Shown here: piece after piece, positions 11,885 to 27,165 of the stretch
Layout: each line of letters starts with the position of its first letter
How positions within the stretch are numbered: the stretch's first letter is position 1
NCBI GenBank assembly: GCA_030068075.1
Contig: CM057825.1
Coordinates: 76,895,123-76,959,122 of the forward strand
DNA length: 64,000 bases
Source: Paguma larvata
Taxonomy: Eukaryota > Chordata > Mammalia > Carnivora > Viverridae
Direction of reading: 5' to 3'
Program-made: the position numbers and the translations under genes
The notes under the pieces: generated by a model
The model's input: only the letters and a program-made list of their open reading frames with translations
Told to the model about the DNA's origin: nothing
Databases searched by the model: none

Positions 11885-12239
11885 AAAGGACAAGGTAAGT
11901 AAGTGGATGCCCAGATGGCACAGGTCTCTTTGGAGGTGGTAGAAATACTCTAATACTAGATTGTGGTCTAAACCGTGTTCCGTAAGTTTATTATAAATCA
12001 CTGATTTGTACATTTAAAATGTGTGAATTTAATGGTATATAAATTATGCCTTAGAAACACTGTCTTTTTTTAAATAAAAAAGAACAAGATGTAAACCCTA
12101 AAACTTGGGGGCAGCCAAAAATTTAATGTTGAAAGCTGCCTAGAATTTTAGTGAGTCAAAGATTAATTGCTGGCATTTCCTGAATTTCCCGATTGACGGT
12201 AAAAGAAGCGATGTTCGACCTCAAAGCAAACACTGGGAA

Positions 12240-12370
12240 ATTCTGCGAGGCGTCTATTATTATCCTCATCTCACAGGGGAGGAAGTCGAGAGTCAGAAAG
12301 TTAAAGTAAGTTGCCCGAGATCCACGGCCAGTAAGAACTGGCAAGAGGGTCAACTCTAACACTGTGTGGC
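12240..12370 (-). repeat. MIR fragment
   Basis: 'tattattatcctcatctcac...ggaggaagtcgagagtcagaaag' and '...cggccagtaagaactggcaagag' follow reverse-strand MIR. Confidence 0.6.
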
Positions 12371-14275
12371 CCGCCGGCACGTGACAGCTCTCCCCCCTGC
12401 ATCGTGCCCTTTCTCTGGAATGAGAAGAAGCCCTTCCATTGTTTGACTTGAGATCACTTTCCTTCTTCCAGGACAACATTAAACCGATTTTCCAATGTTT
12501 CTATTGGTGTTTTGTATTTTGTACTCAAGAAGATTCGTGAAGGCATGAATCTGTTTTCAATATTGAATAAAAGGGTGGGGGGGGGGGGAGATGCCAAGCC
12601 TTAGGTTAATGAAAAGATAATGCGTTTCTTTCTTTTGATATCGCTAGGATGCTTTTAAAATGACATATATGCATATATACCTGTATACATATAATATGAT
12701 ATTTATGAAGAGATTTGCAGCATTTGTTTCCATTTTTTCCTGATTTTGCTTGGTTTATCAGAGACTCCAGGATATGACTTGCAGTGGTGTCTGCTTAGGA
12801 ACTTTTAAGGCTAGCCTCTGCCGTGCCTCTCGCACAGGCTCGCCTCGTTCGGTAAGCTGGCTAGCGTGCTCTTAGTCCATTTTATGAAATGGAATTCTGG
12901 AAAATGAAAAGCATTTTCCAGCTCCTGCCAGAGCTAGTAACCTTTACATCTTCACTCATATCCTCTTAGCATCTAGCGTTGTTCTCTTCTCGCCAGGTCC
13001 CTATGCCTGATCACAAATGTTTAACCAGCTTTCTGGCAGTCCCTCCAGCCCTCAGTTATAGCAACTTCCTGTAACCCCTTCCCTTCCGGATCCTTCCTCC
13101 TGTCTGGCCCAGGCACTCTCCTCTTGCCTCTCTGTGGCTCTATTGTTCTTTTATCTGAGTCTTTATAAATAACGCAGATCCTTTTTGTTTTCTTTTCCTC
13201 CCTTTCTCCTGGGATGGATCTATCCTCTCTTTCACCCAGCAGAAACAAGACAAAACAAACAAATAAAAACAAGAAACTAATTCTGTGCCAAGCCGGCAGA
13301 ACACGTCCATGGGCCATATTTGGGGGCTTGATGTCGGACTCTGTTTTCCTTAGGATCCTGAGAGACAGCAGCAGTGATTTCCATATTGAGAGAAGGTAGC
13401 CGACATTGAAAGAAAAGAAAGAAAAAGAGAACGCAGAGTAAATGCCGAAATGACAGGACACTGTAATTGTGAAAATGGATACCCTAGTGCTACATCTGTC
13501 CTTCAACCAATATTCTTAGAAATAGGGAAGTAAATAGAAGTTTCTGCCTTTTCACATTTGGCAATAGTAGAACTTATTAAGTAATTGTGAAATTTTCACA
13601 GCCTTGTTCACATTTCAAAATAAAGTTCATTTGCAGGAATCCTTGAGTTGCTTCTTGTGTGCTCAGAGATGACGGAAGGCCAGGATTTGAAAAGTCATTA
13701 AGGTTGTTTCGGGAATCAGCCATTTCCTTGTGTCAACAGTAGACTGTATTTTAGTCGTTTGCCTCACCACTCCAGCAGGCCGCCTGCTTGCTTGCGACCC
13801 GTGGTCATTATTAGCCTCCCCAGCACGTGTTTTCGAAACAAGGCAAGTGCCTTCTTCCTGACTTCCTGCATCATAATCGTGTTATGGTTCAGACACCTTC
13901 ATGTAGCCGGTCCAGCATCTTAAAAAGATCTACTGCACCCTTCACATTGCACACAGCATTACCTAGAACTAACTCGAAACTGCTCTCGTATATGTCTTAG
14001 GAAATGCTGTTTTCTTTCTCTTTTACTGCGGATTTTATGCATCTGGACAAAAGATATGTTCTAAAGATTTCAACATAGCTTTCCTCCCCCTCCCCCCCAG
14101 CAATGAGGAATCTATAGAATAGTCAGTTACCCTGTATTTCTCCATTTTGTAGGTCCAGATTTTTCCCCAGTAGATTTGCCCAGAGAAATTTGGTTTTAAT
14201 TTGGTTAACAGATCCATTTTGTCCATCAAGGGCACTTTCAAAAGTGCATGGATTTGGGCACATCGTAGTTACCAA

Positions 14276-14385
14276 ACTTAAAGTGTAATCATTTTGCAGT
14301 ATATATCAAATCAAAAAATTGTGTACCTTAAACTTACACAATGCTGCATGTCAGCTATATTTCAACAAAGCTGGGGGAAAACCAT
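14276..14385 (+). mobile_element. L1 3'UTR remnant
   Basis: 'ttgtgtaccttaaacttaca' and 'gtcagctatatttcaacaaa' match mammalian L1 3' ends. Confidence 0.6.
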
Positions 14386-15072
14386 ATTGTTTTCTTGGCA
14401 ACAAATACAATAAGAAAAATGGATACATTTCAAGATGGGCCGTTATGAATATATTCTAGAAGTGAGTTGAAAGAATGATTCAAATCTGTTAATTCTTAAT
14501 CAATGTAGAGCTGTCAGGACCGGGAAATAGGAATGAGAATGGCCATTTATTATGTGCTTACTGTGCGCCAGATCCTGGAGTAAATATTTTAATATCCGGT
14601 GCAGCTCAGTGTATGTAGGGTTTAAAACTGCTGGTGTGAAGGTTGGACCACCCAAGTTGGAATTCTATCTTCTACATTGCTATAAGGCTTCAGAAAGATA
14701 AGTGGCTAGCTCTGTGCTACTATGATAGTGAGGGCTAAGTAAACATTAGCTGTCATTATGTCTTATTCCGCTTAGTTCTTTGAAGAAGGCAGTGTCCCCG
14801 CTGTGTGGATGAGGAGACCAGTGGCCGAGGTCACCTGCATAAGGTTTTCAAAAGTAAATTGCAAAGGCGGAATTTAGAACCAGTGTTTATTGGGCGTTCT
14901 GATAAAGCCTGTAACCAGGAATTCCTGTCCTAGGCTACCAGGAAAATCTGTGCTATCGCTAACATTTTTAAGTTTAGAAAAACTTTTAAAGGATCCATTT
15001 CAGTGGTCAACCATTCTTAAGAGTTTTTTTGCAGTGCATAGTAAACTCGCAGCTATATGGATTAGGGTATGC

Positions 15073-15310
15073 TTTTCTTTTTTTTTTTTTTTAATTTTCT
15101 TAATTTTTTAAATTTATTTTATTTTTTTATTATTTATTTTTTTAATTTATTGTCAAATTGGTTTCCATATAACACCCAGTGCTCATCCCAACAAGTGCCC
15201 TCCTCTGTGCCCGTCACGCCCCTCCCCCCTCCCTCACCCCCCTCACCCCTCAGTTTGTTCTTAGTCTTTGAGAGCCTCTTATGTTTTGTCTCCCTCCCTC
15301 TCTGTGTCTT
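15073..15310 (-). mobile_element. Truncated L1 3' end
   Basis: T run (complement of the poly(A) tail) at 15073-15090, then 'tgtcaaattggtttccatat' and 'aacacccagtgctcatccca', the carnivore L1 3'UTR also seen at 38380. Confidence 0.85.
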
Positions 15311-16188
15311 TTTTCAAAATCTGTGTATGATATATGAAAAATGCCAAATACATCAGTTCCAACAGTACCTCTCCTGTGTAAATGCTGTCGTCTATGCAAA
15401 CATCAACTGGTAATGCCAGCTTAAGGAAATTGTAAGGGTGATGTTCTGTTAGCAATCAGAGGCAAACTTAAAGGCATTTTTGGTTTTTTAACTTTTAACT
15501 AACTGCCGTAGTTTTCAGCTCTTATGGCATGAATACTGAGTGATGCTGGGCACCCCCAGTACCCTGTCACTTCTCTCAGACTGGATTTCAGTGTTGCTCA
15601 AATAGCCCTTTTAGGTGTGTGCTTCAGTTGAGGACATCCTTGTTTTCATCTTCAAGGTTCATGGCTTGGTGGCCATAGTGACCAGGTATGGCTACTATAG
15701 GACAATGACTGAAATTTTAACAGTGAATGAGTTCGATGATATGGATACTGAACTGGAACTCATGTACTAATGCACGATTCTGCTTCCCTGTCTCGCCATC
15801 TTGGATAAATCTATCTTCTGTAGCCCGAGATACAGGTAGAATTTAGCTCTTGTCATAGGCTGTCTCTTTTTCCTTTAGGTATATATAAAAGAGAGAATGA
15901 AATGAAACTTCGGGTCTACAAATTAACGTGAACTTAATATAAACATAGCATAAAACAAGAAGAATCGGGACCAAATATCACAGAATTTTCATCGCGATTC
16001 ACTTCCTAGCGCTAAATCCAGTCAAAATGTTTTCCTTCACAACCTTCCTACCTTCCGAACTACTCAGATGCGTCACTATATTCTGCCGTCTAAATGTATA
16101 TCTGCAACAGAGGCACAGAGTGTGTGTCAAACCCCGCGCGAGTGAAAGGAACTCACTCCAGGATGCTGTTACGGATGTGATGTATTAG

Positions 16189-18421
<2,233 letters not shown>

Positions 18422-18899
18422 TGAAGAACTGCCAATGTGTTACCCCATTTGATTTGCTGGGCTTTCCAAATCCATTCATTCTCGCCGAGATTTAGAAGAC
18501 TGAGCTCATCTCTTGCATTATCACACATTGAAAATATTGGATCACTGTCATCATAGGATGGATTTAGGACAGACCCGTGGTCCCCTGGTCACCTTTTAAT
18601 CACCTTGTATGACTGCAGAGCCACGGATCTGTGGATCCAACTTGGGAAACATGAGTTTGGTGGCATGGCGCCCTATTCATGAGGCACCATTCACAAGGAA
18701 TATTGTAATTATAAACATCTGTGCTATAATCCTGTGGACCTTGACCTTGGAACTGACACTAGAGAGTATAATCATTAGAGTATTAAAGCTCAGAAGAGGG
18801 CAGAGGACTTTGGGAAACAGAAAGCTTAAAGGATTGAGCAGTACAAGGAGGACTTGAGAACTTGCAACTTGAAAGGTGGAATAATTACATCAAAAACTT

Positions 18900-19720
18900 C
18901 CATTTAGTCAACCTAAATTGAAATCCTACTTCATCTCAGACATTGTGCTGGGCATTGGGAGATCGGAGATGAAGACTCACTGTCCCCACTGCCAGGGAGC
19001 TCCAAATCTGGTGGAAAAGACTACCAGGTGCCTAGTTTCTGCCAAGGATGACAGATTCTATTATAGTAAAACGGAATGGGTGTTGTGGGAGCCTGAAGAA
19101 GGAGCAGGAGGGACCACCTGGCTGGGCAGGAGGAGGATCACAGGGCCAGAGAGCTCTACAGAAGTGGTGAAGCCTGAGAAGTTCAGGCTGGGTGGGATGG
19201 GGGTGGCATCAGGTGGAAGGGATACCCAGGAGCATTGCAGCAGGGCTGGAGGGAGGTAGGTAGGGCGTGGTGCAGGGGATGGGCCAGGTCTCAGAGACAG
19301 GAGCCTGATAACAAAGGACCTCTTTGGGTCTGACAAGAAGCCTGGATTTTATCACCAGGCAGTGGGCTGGAAAGGAATTTCAAATAATGGACAGTTACGA
19401 CCAGTCTTGTATTTAGCATAATAACTTTGATGGTCAAGGGAGTGTTGTAGAGGCTGAACCGAGGTTACAGCAGAGAGGCTGGAGTCAGGGAGCAGCTTGG
19501 AGGGAGAGTGAAGAGCAGACAGACAGGATTGGGAGACTTCACATGGGGAGGGGATGTCAACGAAAGTGAAATAAGAAGGATGGAGAAAGGCCCGTTTTAC
19601 AGCTTGCTAGAAAGGGTAGAGAGCAGTGTCAGCTTTCCAAATAAAGAAGGCAGAGAGGGAGAACCCTGTTGCGAGGGTGGATGTAGTTATGAATTGGCTT
19701 TTAGATTCCCCGTGTCTGCG
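18900..19720. repeat. Ancient interspersed repeat, family uncertain
   Basis: Text such as 'attgtgctgggcattgggag' and 'aagcctggattttatcacca' resembles an old widespread mammalian repeat also seen at 22630-24100. I cannot name the family with certainty. Confidence 0.4.
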
Positions 19721-19757
19721 GTACTGTGAAACCCCTGTGAAAACACTCAATCGGCCT

Positions 19758-19938
19758 TTGGGGCGAGGTGGCTCGGGTCATGATCTCACAGTTTGTGGGT
19801 TCGAGCCCCGTGTCAGGCTGTGTGCTGTCAGGTTGGAGCCTGGAGTCTGCTTTGGATTCTGTGTCTCCCTCTCTCTCTCTGTTCACCACCCCCACCACCA
19901 CTCAAAAAATAAATAAACATTTAAAGAAATTTAAAAAA
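19758..19938 (+). mobile_element. SINEC_Fc-type SINE with internal deletion
   Basis: The head 'ggggcgaggtggctcgggtc' lacks about 35 nt of the tRNA region (A-box side) compared with full copies; B box, CT tract and AAATAAATAAACATTTAAA tail are kept. Confidence 0.85.
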
Positions 19939-20084
19939 GAAGGCACTTAGAAGGGCTTTACCCACATAATCTGAAGGCCAGAGGAGAGGAACTGCAGTTT
20001 GCTCTTCCTAAATGTTTTGAGTTAAAAAGGAGAATGCATTCTTGCCACAGAAAGGTAATATAGAATTGAAGGAGTGTTTTTAAA

Positions 20085-21806
20085 TTTTTATTTGTTCTTT
20101 TTTATTAAAAATTCTTTTTAACTTTTTAAAAAATTGATTAATTAATTTATTGTTTAGTTTACATCCAAGTTAGTTAGCATATAGTGCGACAATGATTTCA
20201 GGAGTAGATTCCTTAATGCCCCTTCCACATTTAGCCCATCCCCCCTTCCAAAACCCTTCCAGCAACTCTCTGTTTATTCTCTATATTTAAAAGTCTCTTG
20301 GGGTGCCTGGGTGGCTCAGTCAGTTGGGCGGCCGACTTCTGCTCAGGTCATGATCTCGCGGTCTGTGAGTTTGAGCCCTGAGTCGGGCTCTGTCCTGACG
20401 GCTCAGAGCCTGGAGCCTGCTTCGGATTCTGTGTCTCCCTCTCTCTCTGCCCTTCCCTTGCTCACTCTCTGTCTCCATATCTCTCAAAAATAAAATAAAA
20501 ACGCTAAAAAAAATTTTTTTTAAATAAAAAAAAAGTCTCTTATGTTTTGTCCCCTTCCCTGTTTTTATATTCTTTTTGCTTCCCTTCCCTTATGTTCACC
20601 TGTTTTGTATCTTAAAGTCCTCATACGAGTAAAGTCATACAATATTTGTCTTTCTCTGACTGGCTAATTTCACTTAGCATGATACCCTCCAGTTCCATCC
20701 ACATAGTTGAAAATGGCAAGATTTCATTCTTTTTGATTGCCAAGTAGTACTCCATTGTGTATATTTTTATATATACCACATCGTCTTTATCTATATATCC
20801 ATCAGTGGACATTTGGACTCTTTCTATACTTTGGCTATTGTCAATAATGTTGCTATAAACATTGGGGTCCTTGTGCCCCTTAGAAACAACACATCTGTAT
20901 CCCTTGGGTAAGTATCTAGTAGTGCAATTGCCGGGTCATAGGGTAGTTCTATTTTTAATTTTTTAAGGAACCTCCATACTGTTTTCCAGAGTGGCTGCAC
21001 CAGTTTGCATTCCCACCAGCAGTGCGAAAGAGATCCTTTTTCTCCACATTCTCGCCAACATCTGCTGTTGCCTGAGTTGTTAATGTTAGTCATTCTGACA
21101 GGTGTGAGGTGGTATCTCATTGTGGTTTTGATTTGTATTTCTCTGATGATGAGTGATGTTGAGCATTTTTTCATGTGTCTGTTAGCCATCTGGATGTCTT
21201 CTTCAGAGAAGTGTCTATTCTTTTACCTAATTCTTCACTAGACTATTTATGTATTTATTTATTTATTTATTATTTATTTATTTTTTGGGTGTTGAGTTTG
21301 GTAAGTTCTTTACAGATTTTGGATACTAAACCTTTATCTGATATGTCATTTGCAAATATCTTCTCCCATTCCATCGGTTGCGTTTTAGTTTTGTTGACTG
21401 TTTCCTTTGCTGCGCAGAAGCTTTTTATTTTGACGAGGTCCCAGTAGTTCATTTTTGCTTTTATTTCCCTCACCTCCAGAGAGTGTTGAGTAAGAAGTTG
21501 CTGCGTTCAAGGTCAAAGAGGTTTTTGCCTGCTTTCTCCTTTAGGATTGTGATGGCTTCTTGTCTTACATTTAGGTCTTTCATTCATTTTGAGTTTATTT
21601 TTGTGTATGGTGAAAGAAAGTGGTCCAGGTTCAGTTTTCTGCATGTCGCTGTCCAGTTTTCCCAGCATCACTTGCTGAAGAGACTGTCTTTGTTCCATTG
21701 GATATTCTTTCCTGCTTTGTCAAAGATGAGTTGGCCATATGTTTATGGGTCCATTTCTGAGTTCTCTATTCTGTTCCATTGATCTGAGTGTCTGTTTTTG
21801 TACCCA
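20085..21806 (-). mobile_element. 5'-truncated L1 (ORF2 3' part and 3'UTR)
   Basis: The reverse complement codes the ORF2p C-terminal region in pieces, for example [20 protein letters not shown] (from 21189 downward), [21 protein letters not shown] sequence, and YTMEYYLAIKKNEILPFSTM (20770). Frames are broken by stops and a TTTA run at 21251-21285, so the copy is dead. The 3' end lies at the left, at the T/A-rich stretch near 20085. A SINE interrupts it at 20300-20530. Confidence 0.92.
20300..20530 (+). mobile_element. SINEC_Fc-type SINE inside the L1
   Basis: Complete SINE with an 11-bp perfect target duplication aaaagtctctt (20289-20299 and 20531-20541). It is younger than the L1 it splits. 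Confidence 0.96.
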
Positions 21807-21810
21807 AAAA

Positions 21811-22010
21811 ATTTTTTTTTAATGTTTATTTATTTTTGAGAGAGAAAGAGACAGTGTGAATGGGGGAGGGGCAGTAAGAGAGGGAGACACAGAATCTGAA
21901 GCAGGCTCCAGGCTCTGAGTTGTTAGCACAGGGCTCAAGCTCATGAGCTGCAAGATCATGGCCTGAGGTGAAGTCGGACGCTTAACCAGCCGAGCCCCCC
22001 AGGTGCCCCT
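21811..22010 (-). mobile_element. SINEC_Fc-type SINE
   Basis: Reverse-strand copy at the 5'-truncated end of the L1: T run, 'aatgtttatttatttttgag', GA tract, 'cccaggtgcccc' end. Confidence 0.92.
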
Positions 22011-22629
22011 GTTTTTAATTTTTTTTTAAGATAGGGAAGATTTCAGCATGTTTCCCATGCTGAGATATTGAACCCAGTGAAATAGATTGGAAGGAAAAAC
22101 CATCACTGATTGAATGAGGGGCTGGAGTGGAGAGGTGTGGATGGCACCTGGGAGATGGTCATAAGAACTAGGCCAAGTCAGGACCACAGTTTTGCTTTTC
22201 TTGTTCTACACAGAACTTCCTGGTCAGGCTCGGGGGCTTACATGAGAGGGCATGTAGGCTTGCTGGTCTCCAGTGACACTACTTGGAGGAAGGTGTTGGA
22301 AATTGGGTCTGTTGGAAACAGGAGGGTGGCCAACATAAACCTGTCAACTCCGTGTTGCTGAGACCCCTGCACTTATCCCGCAGTCTAAAATGAGATGTGC
22401 ATGGTAAATATGTAACAATTTTGAAAATCATTGTCTTTGAAACTCTGCATCCTAAGATGGCATTGCTGACACCAGTACATATACGTAGTTTGATCATTTT
22501 AACTGCTTGATAGCAATAGGTCAAACACCTGGATGTCTACAGATGCCTCTCTTTACTGTGCCGATGTGAGCTGGGTGAGGCTCTACATTTGTTCCTTTGT
22601 TAAGTTACTCATTCAAGATACAGTTCTTG

Positions 22630-24100
22630 AACATTTAGACTGTGCCAGGCCCTGGCAGATGTTGTCTGACAGCTATGAAAAAAGCAGACAGATTTCCTTC
22701 CCTCATGGACTTAAATTCTAGTAGGAGACAGATAATGAACAAATAACTAATTCCAAATTGTGAATTTGGGGTAAAAATGAAACAGATGCTAAAAAAAATT
22801 AAAATATAGGACGAGGAGGTTATATATACTTTTAAATACAGAGGGGACCAAAGAAGTTCTTTTAAAGAACACGACTGTTAAGCAGACACCTGAAGGATGA
22901 AGAGGAGCCAGCCTTAAAGAAGAGCAAAAGGAGGCCTTCTAGGGAGAGGAAACACTATGTGCAAAGGCCCTGCAGTAGGAAACATAGCCTGGCACAATCA
23001 CTTAACTAGAGGAAGGCCATATGGCTGGAATGCAGTAAGCCAGGGACCTAGTAGCAGGAGACACAGGTAAAGGGGAACCTTAAAGTGATCGTAAGTCAAG
23101 ATTTTATTCTAAGTGGAATGAGAAGCCATTGAAGACTTTATTTTTTTAATGTCTATTTTTGAGAGAGAGAGAGAGAGAGACAAAGTGTGGGCAGGGGAGG
23201 GGCCGAGAGAGAGGGAGACACAGAATCCAAAGCAGGCTCCAGGCTCTGAGCTGTCAGCACAGGGCCTGATGCGGGGCTCCAACTCACAAACTGTGAGATC
23301 ATGACCTGAGCTGAAGTTGGATGCTTAACCAGCTGAGTCACCCAAGTGCCTTGCCATTGAGGACTTTAAATTAAGCAGAAGAATGGGATGAACTTGTTTC
23401 TTTTTTTAAAAGCTACTGTGATTGTTATAAGACCATGGATTGGAGTGGGATAAGTATGGAATCAGGAAGACCGTTAGAACCATTCTCACTGAGAGATAAT
23501 GGAATTGAGCCAGCATTCCAGCAGTGAGATGGAAAGGGCTAGACAGATTTGAGATCTATTGCGAACATCCAATGAAGAGTGCTGGTGATGGTCAGGGGTA
23601 GAAACTAAGATCGAAGGAGAAACCCAGCCTGATCAAGGAAATCAAGGTTTATGAATTGAGCGATGGGGGTAGAGATGACAAGGGTGGGGAGAGGACAGAT
23701 GGGGAGTGGACATCTCAACAGAGATATCAAGTAGAAGTTAGATGTGAGAATCTGGAGCTCTGGGGAAAAGAGCGGGCTGAGGTGTAAATTTAGATCATTA
23801 GTTTATGTGTGGTAATAATTAAAGTCACGTAAGAGTGTAGAGGGAGAGGAGAAAGCAGCCGGGCATCAAACCCAAAGGAATTCCATCCTGCAGAGGTGGG
23901 CTATGTGAAATTACTCAACAGATAAGGAAACTGAAAAGGAGAAGCCTGAGATAAAGGACGAAAACCAGGACAGAGCAATACATAGACATCAAAAGAGGAG
24001 AGTGTACAAAAGGAGGAAGAAGTCAGCTGTGGTGAATGGTGTGACATGTCGCGTGAGATGAGGAGTGAGGAATGGATGTTGGATTGGCAGCGTGGTGGTC
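22630..24100 (+). repeat. Ancient interspersed repeat, about 1.4 kb, split by a SINE
   Basis: 'ttccctcatggacttaaatt', 'ctagtaggagacagataatg', 'gtgcaaaggccctgcagtag' and 'gattttattctaagtggaat' follow in order the well-known old mammalian repeat that contains 'ccctgccctcatggagctta...aaaggccctgaggtgggaac'. I do not assign a family name. Confidence 0.6.
23141..23352 (-). mobile_element. SINEC_Fc-type SINE
   Basis: Reverse-strand copy with a (GA)n run at 23160-23180. The 16-bp target duplication is gccattgaagacttta (23125-23140) and gccattgaggacttta (23353-23368), one mismatch. Confidence 0.95.
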
Positions 24101-26629
24101 AGTGGCATGGAAGTCACTGGGACCATGGTCTGGAAGCCAGATGAAAGAGGATGAATGGAGAAGGGGGTTAGGAAGTATGTTTAGTAGGCTTTGACCATGC
24201 TTTCAAGGAAGTTGACATAGACCAAGTAGTAGACTGAGGGGGATATGAGGTCAGAAAAGGTTTTCTTTGGGAGAGAAGCCCTCAGAGCACCCGCACAGGC
24301 TGATATTAACAAACAGAGAGAGGGAAAGGTTGGTGGGAAAGGAGAGACAGCCAATGGAGTGAAGATTTTGGGTAGGCAAGAAGGGTGGGATCCAGACCTT
24401 GAATGGAGAGGGGGGAGAGATTTCCAACAGCAAGGGGACCGCTTATTTATTGTAACATGCAGGGAAAGGATGGGTGAAGGCACAGACAGTTCAGATTCTT
24501 GGTAACAGGAGGCTGGGGTAGCATTGACTTGATGGCTTCTGCATTCTCCAGGTGTGTGCAGTGAGGGTATCCACATTTGCCTAGTAGACAGGGACTCTCA
24601 GCCTGAAACATGTGCGCCAGCATCTGAATGGTTAAGTTGACTGTCTTACCATTTCCATCACAAATGACCAAAGCATGTTCATTAGTCACTAACACCCATT
24701 GTTTCCAAGGAGAAGCAGAACTTTAAGAGGTAAAAGAAGTTCTCACATATTTTATCGATACCCACTCCCACCTGCATTCCAGTCTTGCTGTATTTTATTG
24801 CTTTCCTCCATTCCATCAATATTCTCCATTTGTCCTGTTGGTTGCTTTTTGATCTAGTGTCCCTTCATCAGTGACTTCTGTTCACACTGGCAGGTGGATG
24901 GATGGTATTGAGCTGGTAATCCTATGCGGATTAGAGCCACTTGTTTTCAGACCTTGTGATAACAGATAAGAGAGCATCTTAGAAAGAGAAAGTGCTAATC
25001 GTGTTAGGGAGATGAAAATGAGAAGGACTGGAGCAACACTAAGGTGACCTTCTCAGAACGCTGGCACAAGCTTCCAGAACATCCGCATTTGCACGCATTT
25101 CTGTAATCAGGTTGCAGCCTCCTCTCTCGTCTGTCATCCAGGAGGCCATCTCTCATGCGCTGTTTTAAACACTTTTTTCAGTAATGAGGAGCTTAACCGT
25201 AGAGAAAAGCTACAGCGCGGTTTATCACATATGCCACATAACGAGTGTGTTAAGCTGCTGAATGTACTTAGCAACTTCCTGCCGGATAGCTCAAAAACTT
25301 TTCATTTAGGTGGAGCCAGTTTGTCACCGAGCTTTCGCTGTTTCCTAGAACTAGGCTGAAACAAGTTGGGAAGTTACCATTAACCATTTCAGGAAGCCCT
25401 TTAAGGTCACTTGGGTGCCGTTTAATAAATTAGTGTTCGAGTGGGCTAACTTAAAAGTTCAGGAAGTAACTTAAACCCTAGGACACTCTGACTCATAGTC
25501 TGCTTTGTCTCTACCACAATGAAATTTGAATTCCAGACCTGGGCACCGAAGATTCTAAAAGGGCTCCCTTGCCTTTTGTTAATTCCAAAATAAATGGGCC
25601 TGTTATTGCAGGCCTCTTATCCTGAAATAAAAGATGGGAAGATGGAAAAACCACGACTTAGATTGTTCGAGATTTTGGATTAGGTCAACTCACATTTCTT
25701 CAGTGCAGTCTCGTACTGCATGCCACGCATGCCTCGTGTAGGAGCTGTGTGCATAATAAAGGCCAAATCCCTAAGGCATATCATTTTGCTTTGGAGTGTG
25801 AGGCTGTTGCTGAGAATTACTCAAAGCTATGCAGACTTTCATGCTGCAGTGAGTTAATGAAACCATCCATTCCTCCTTCACAGTGTATCAATGTCATATC
25901 CATATAAATTTCCCTTTCCTCTGAGCTAAGCAAAGTGTACCACATATAGTTTTTAATTTTGAAAAAAAAGCAGATCCTTTTTGGATCAAAAGAGAGAGAA
26001 TTGCCTTGCCCCACACTGATAAAGACAGAGTTTTTGGAATCCTCTCTGAAGGATGTTAACCATTGGACTGATACCTGCATTCTAAAAATCATCTACCTGA
26101 ATCCTTCCTTTGAGGAAGGTGGCTTGGATTAAAGATACCTTCTGATCTAGGCTTCAGCAAATCTGTGTTTCCAAGTACAATTCTGCTGACCCACTGAATA
26201 GGATCCTGTTCACAGAGTCTTACCCCACATTGGCCGAAGCAGTTGTGTGGGTTTATTTTCTGAATTTACGTGTTATGGAAGCTTATATAAGTGGAAATCC
26301 TGGCGTTTCTGTGGGACTTCAGGCCATTTGGAAATTATTTCAAAAATTCTACACATATACAATATACTTCTTTTGTAAGAGTAGCCTTCTTTTTCAGCAG
26401 GTAGTGAGATGGACCTTAATTTGTAAACCTATGTTTGGAAGATTACAATTCTCCAGTGAGAGTAGATTACAGACAAAATTGTGGAATCTTTACCTGAAAG
26501 CTTTTGACAAATAACTGACAGTTGAATGTATGTCATCTCAGACTTGTCTGTCTGTCTTGTTCTCCAGGGTTCCAATTACATCGATGCATAATTATCCCTG
26601 TATTATCTATTCCTTAAGAATCGGCTAGG

Positions 26630-26779
26630 CTGTTACTAACTCACGGGCCCTGTATCATCAACAGGCTGGTCCAGTTTGTCAGGGATCACGTGGGGGCCAT
26701 CCAATTGATGGTCCTCCGTGCTCAATACAAGTCCCTAGTAACAGAAGAGGGCGAGATAGAAAAGCAGCCAGACCCATGA
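26630..26779 (+). pseudogene. ERV env C-terminal fragment (transmembrane end and cytoplasmic tail)
   Basis: Fifty codons including a TGA stop (26777-26779) read without interruption. They start in a hydrophobic LLLTHGPCII stretch and continue NRLVQFVRD, the end of the membrane anchor and cytoplasmic tail of gammaretroviral TM proteins. The fragment starts at the 5' truncation point of the insertion, so receptor-binding, fusion and cleavage regions are all absent. It cannot encode a functional envelope. Confidence 0.85.
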
Positions 26780-27048
26780 TTGGGTCCATAAGCCACATGA
26801 CAAGGGGGAAATGTAAGGGCTAATCGGGACCAAGTCCATTTGGTTTAAGGGCAAACTGAGACTGACTCCATTTTGAGTCCCCAGTGCCTGTGTAGAAGCT
26901 TAAAACCTGCAACTTTCCGGTTCCAAAAGAACCACGCCCAGTGACCTATGTAACAGGACTCTGACCCTTCCTCAGCCAATCGGCTAGGGTCACGACCATC
27001 ACCCCTCCCACTACCCTAGACCCCTTTAAAACTCTTGGGCTTTTGGAA

Positions 27049-27079
<31 letters not shown>

Positions 27080-27165
27080 TCTCTCAACCCTGCGTCTGTA
27101 CAGGTATGAGATTGAGCTCGAGCTAGCTCGAATAAAGGCTCTTTGTTCTTGGGGAAAAAAAAAAA
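26630..27165 (+). mobile_element. L1-retrotransposed fragment of an ERV mRNA (env 3' end, PPT, 3' LTR to poly(A))
   Basis: A 536-nt insertion bounded by a perfect 14-bp direct repeat aagaatcggctagg (26616-26629 and 27166-27179). Contents in order: the last 49 codons of a gammaretrovirus-type env, a purine tract caagggggaaa, LTR start TGTAAGGGC at 26812, a U3 region with CCAAT and TTTAAA boxes, a CT run (27050-27084), AATAAA at 27131-27136, and an A run starting at 27155. The LTR stops at the expected cleavage point, so U5 is missing. Together these mark a polyadenylated viral transcript inserted by LINE-1 machinery, 5' truncated. The related full LTR is at 9082-9419. Confidence 0.9.

Noticed and set aside
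13021..13506. 161-codon open frame on the - strand
   Set aside because: Low-complexity Phe/Arg/Glu-rich translation of a pyrimidine-rich tract; no family resemblance.
20824..21189. Reverse-transcriptase-like protein fragment (ORF2p C-terminus) as a gene
   Set aside because: It is part of a truncated, SINE-interrupted and frame-broken L1, so it is annotated as a mobile element.
26630..26779. Functional envelope (syncytin-like) gene
   Set aside because: Only the last 49 codons are present; the rest was never inserted, so no functional product is possible.
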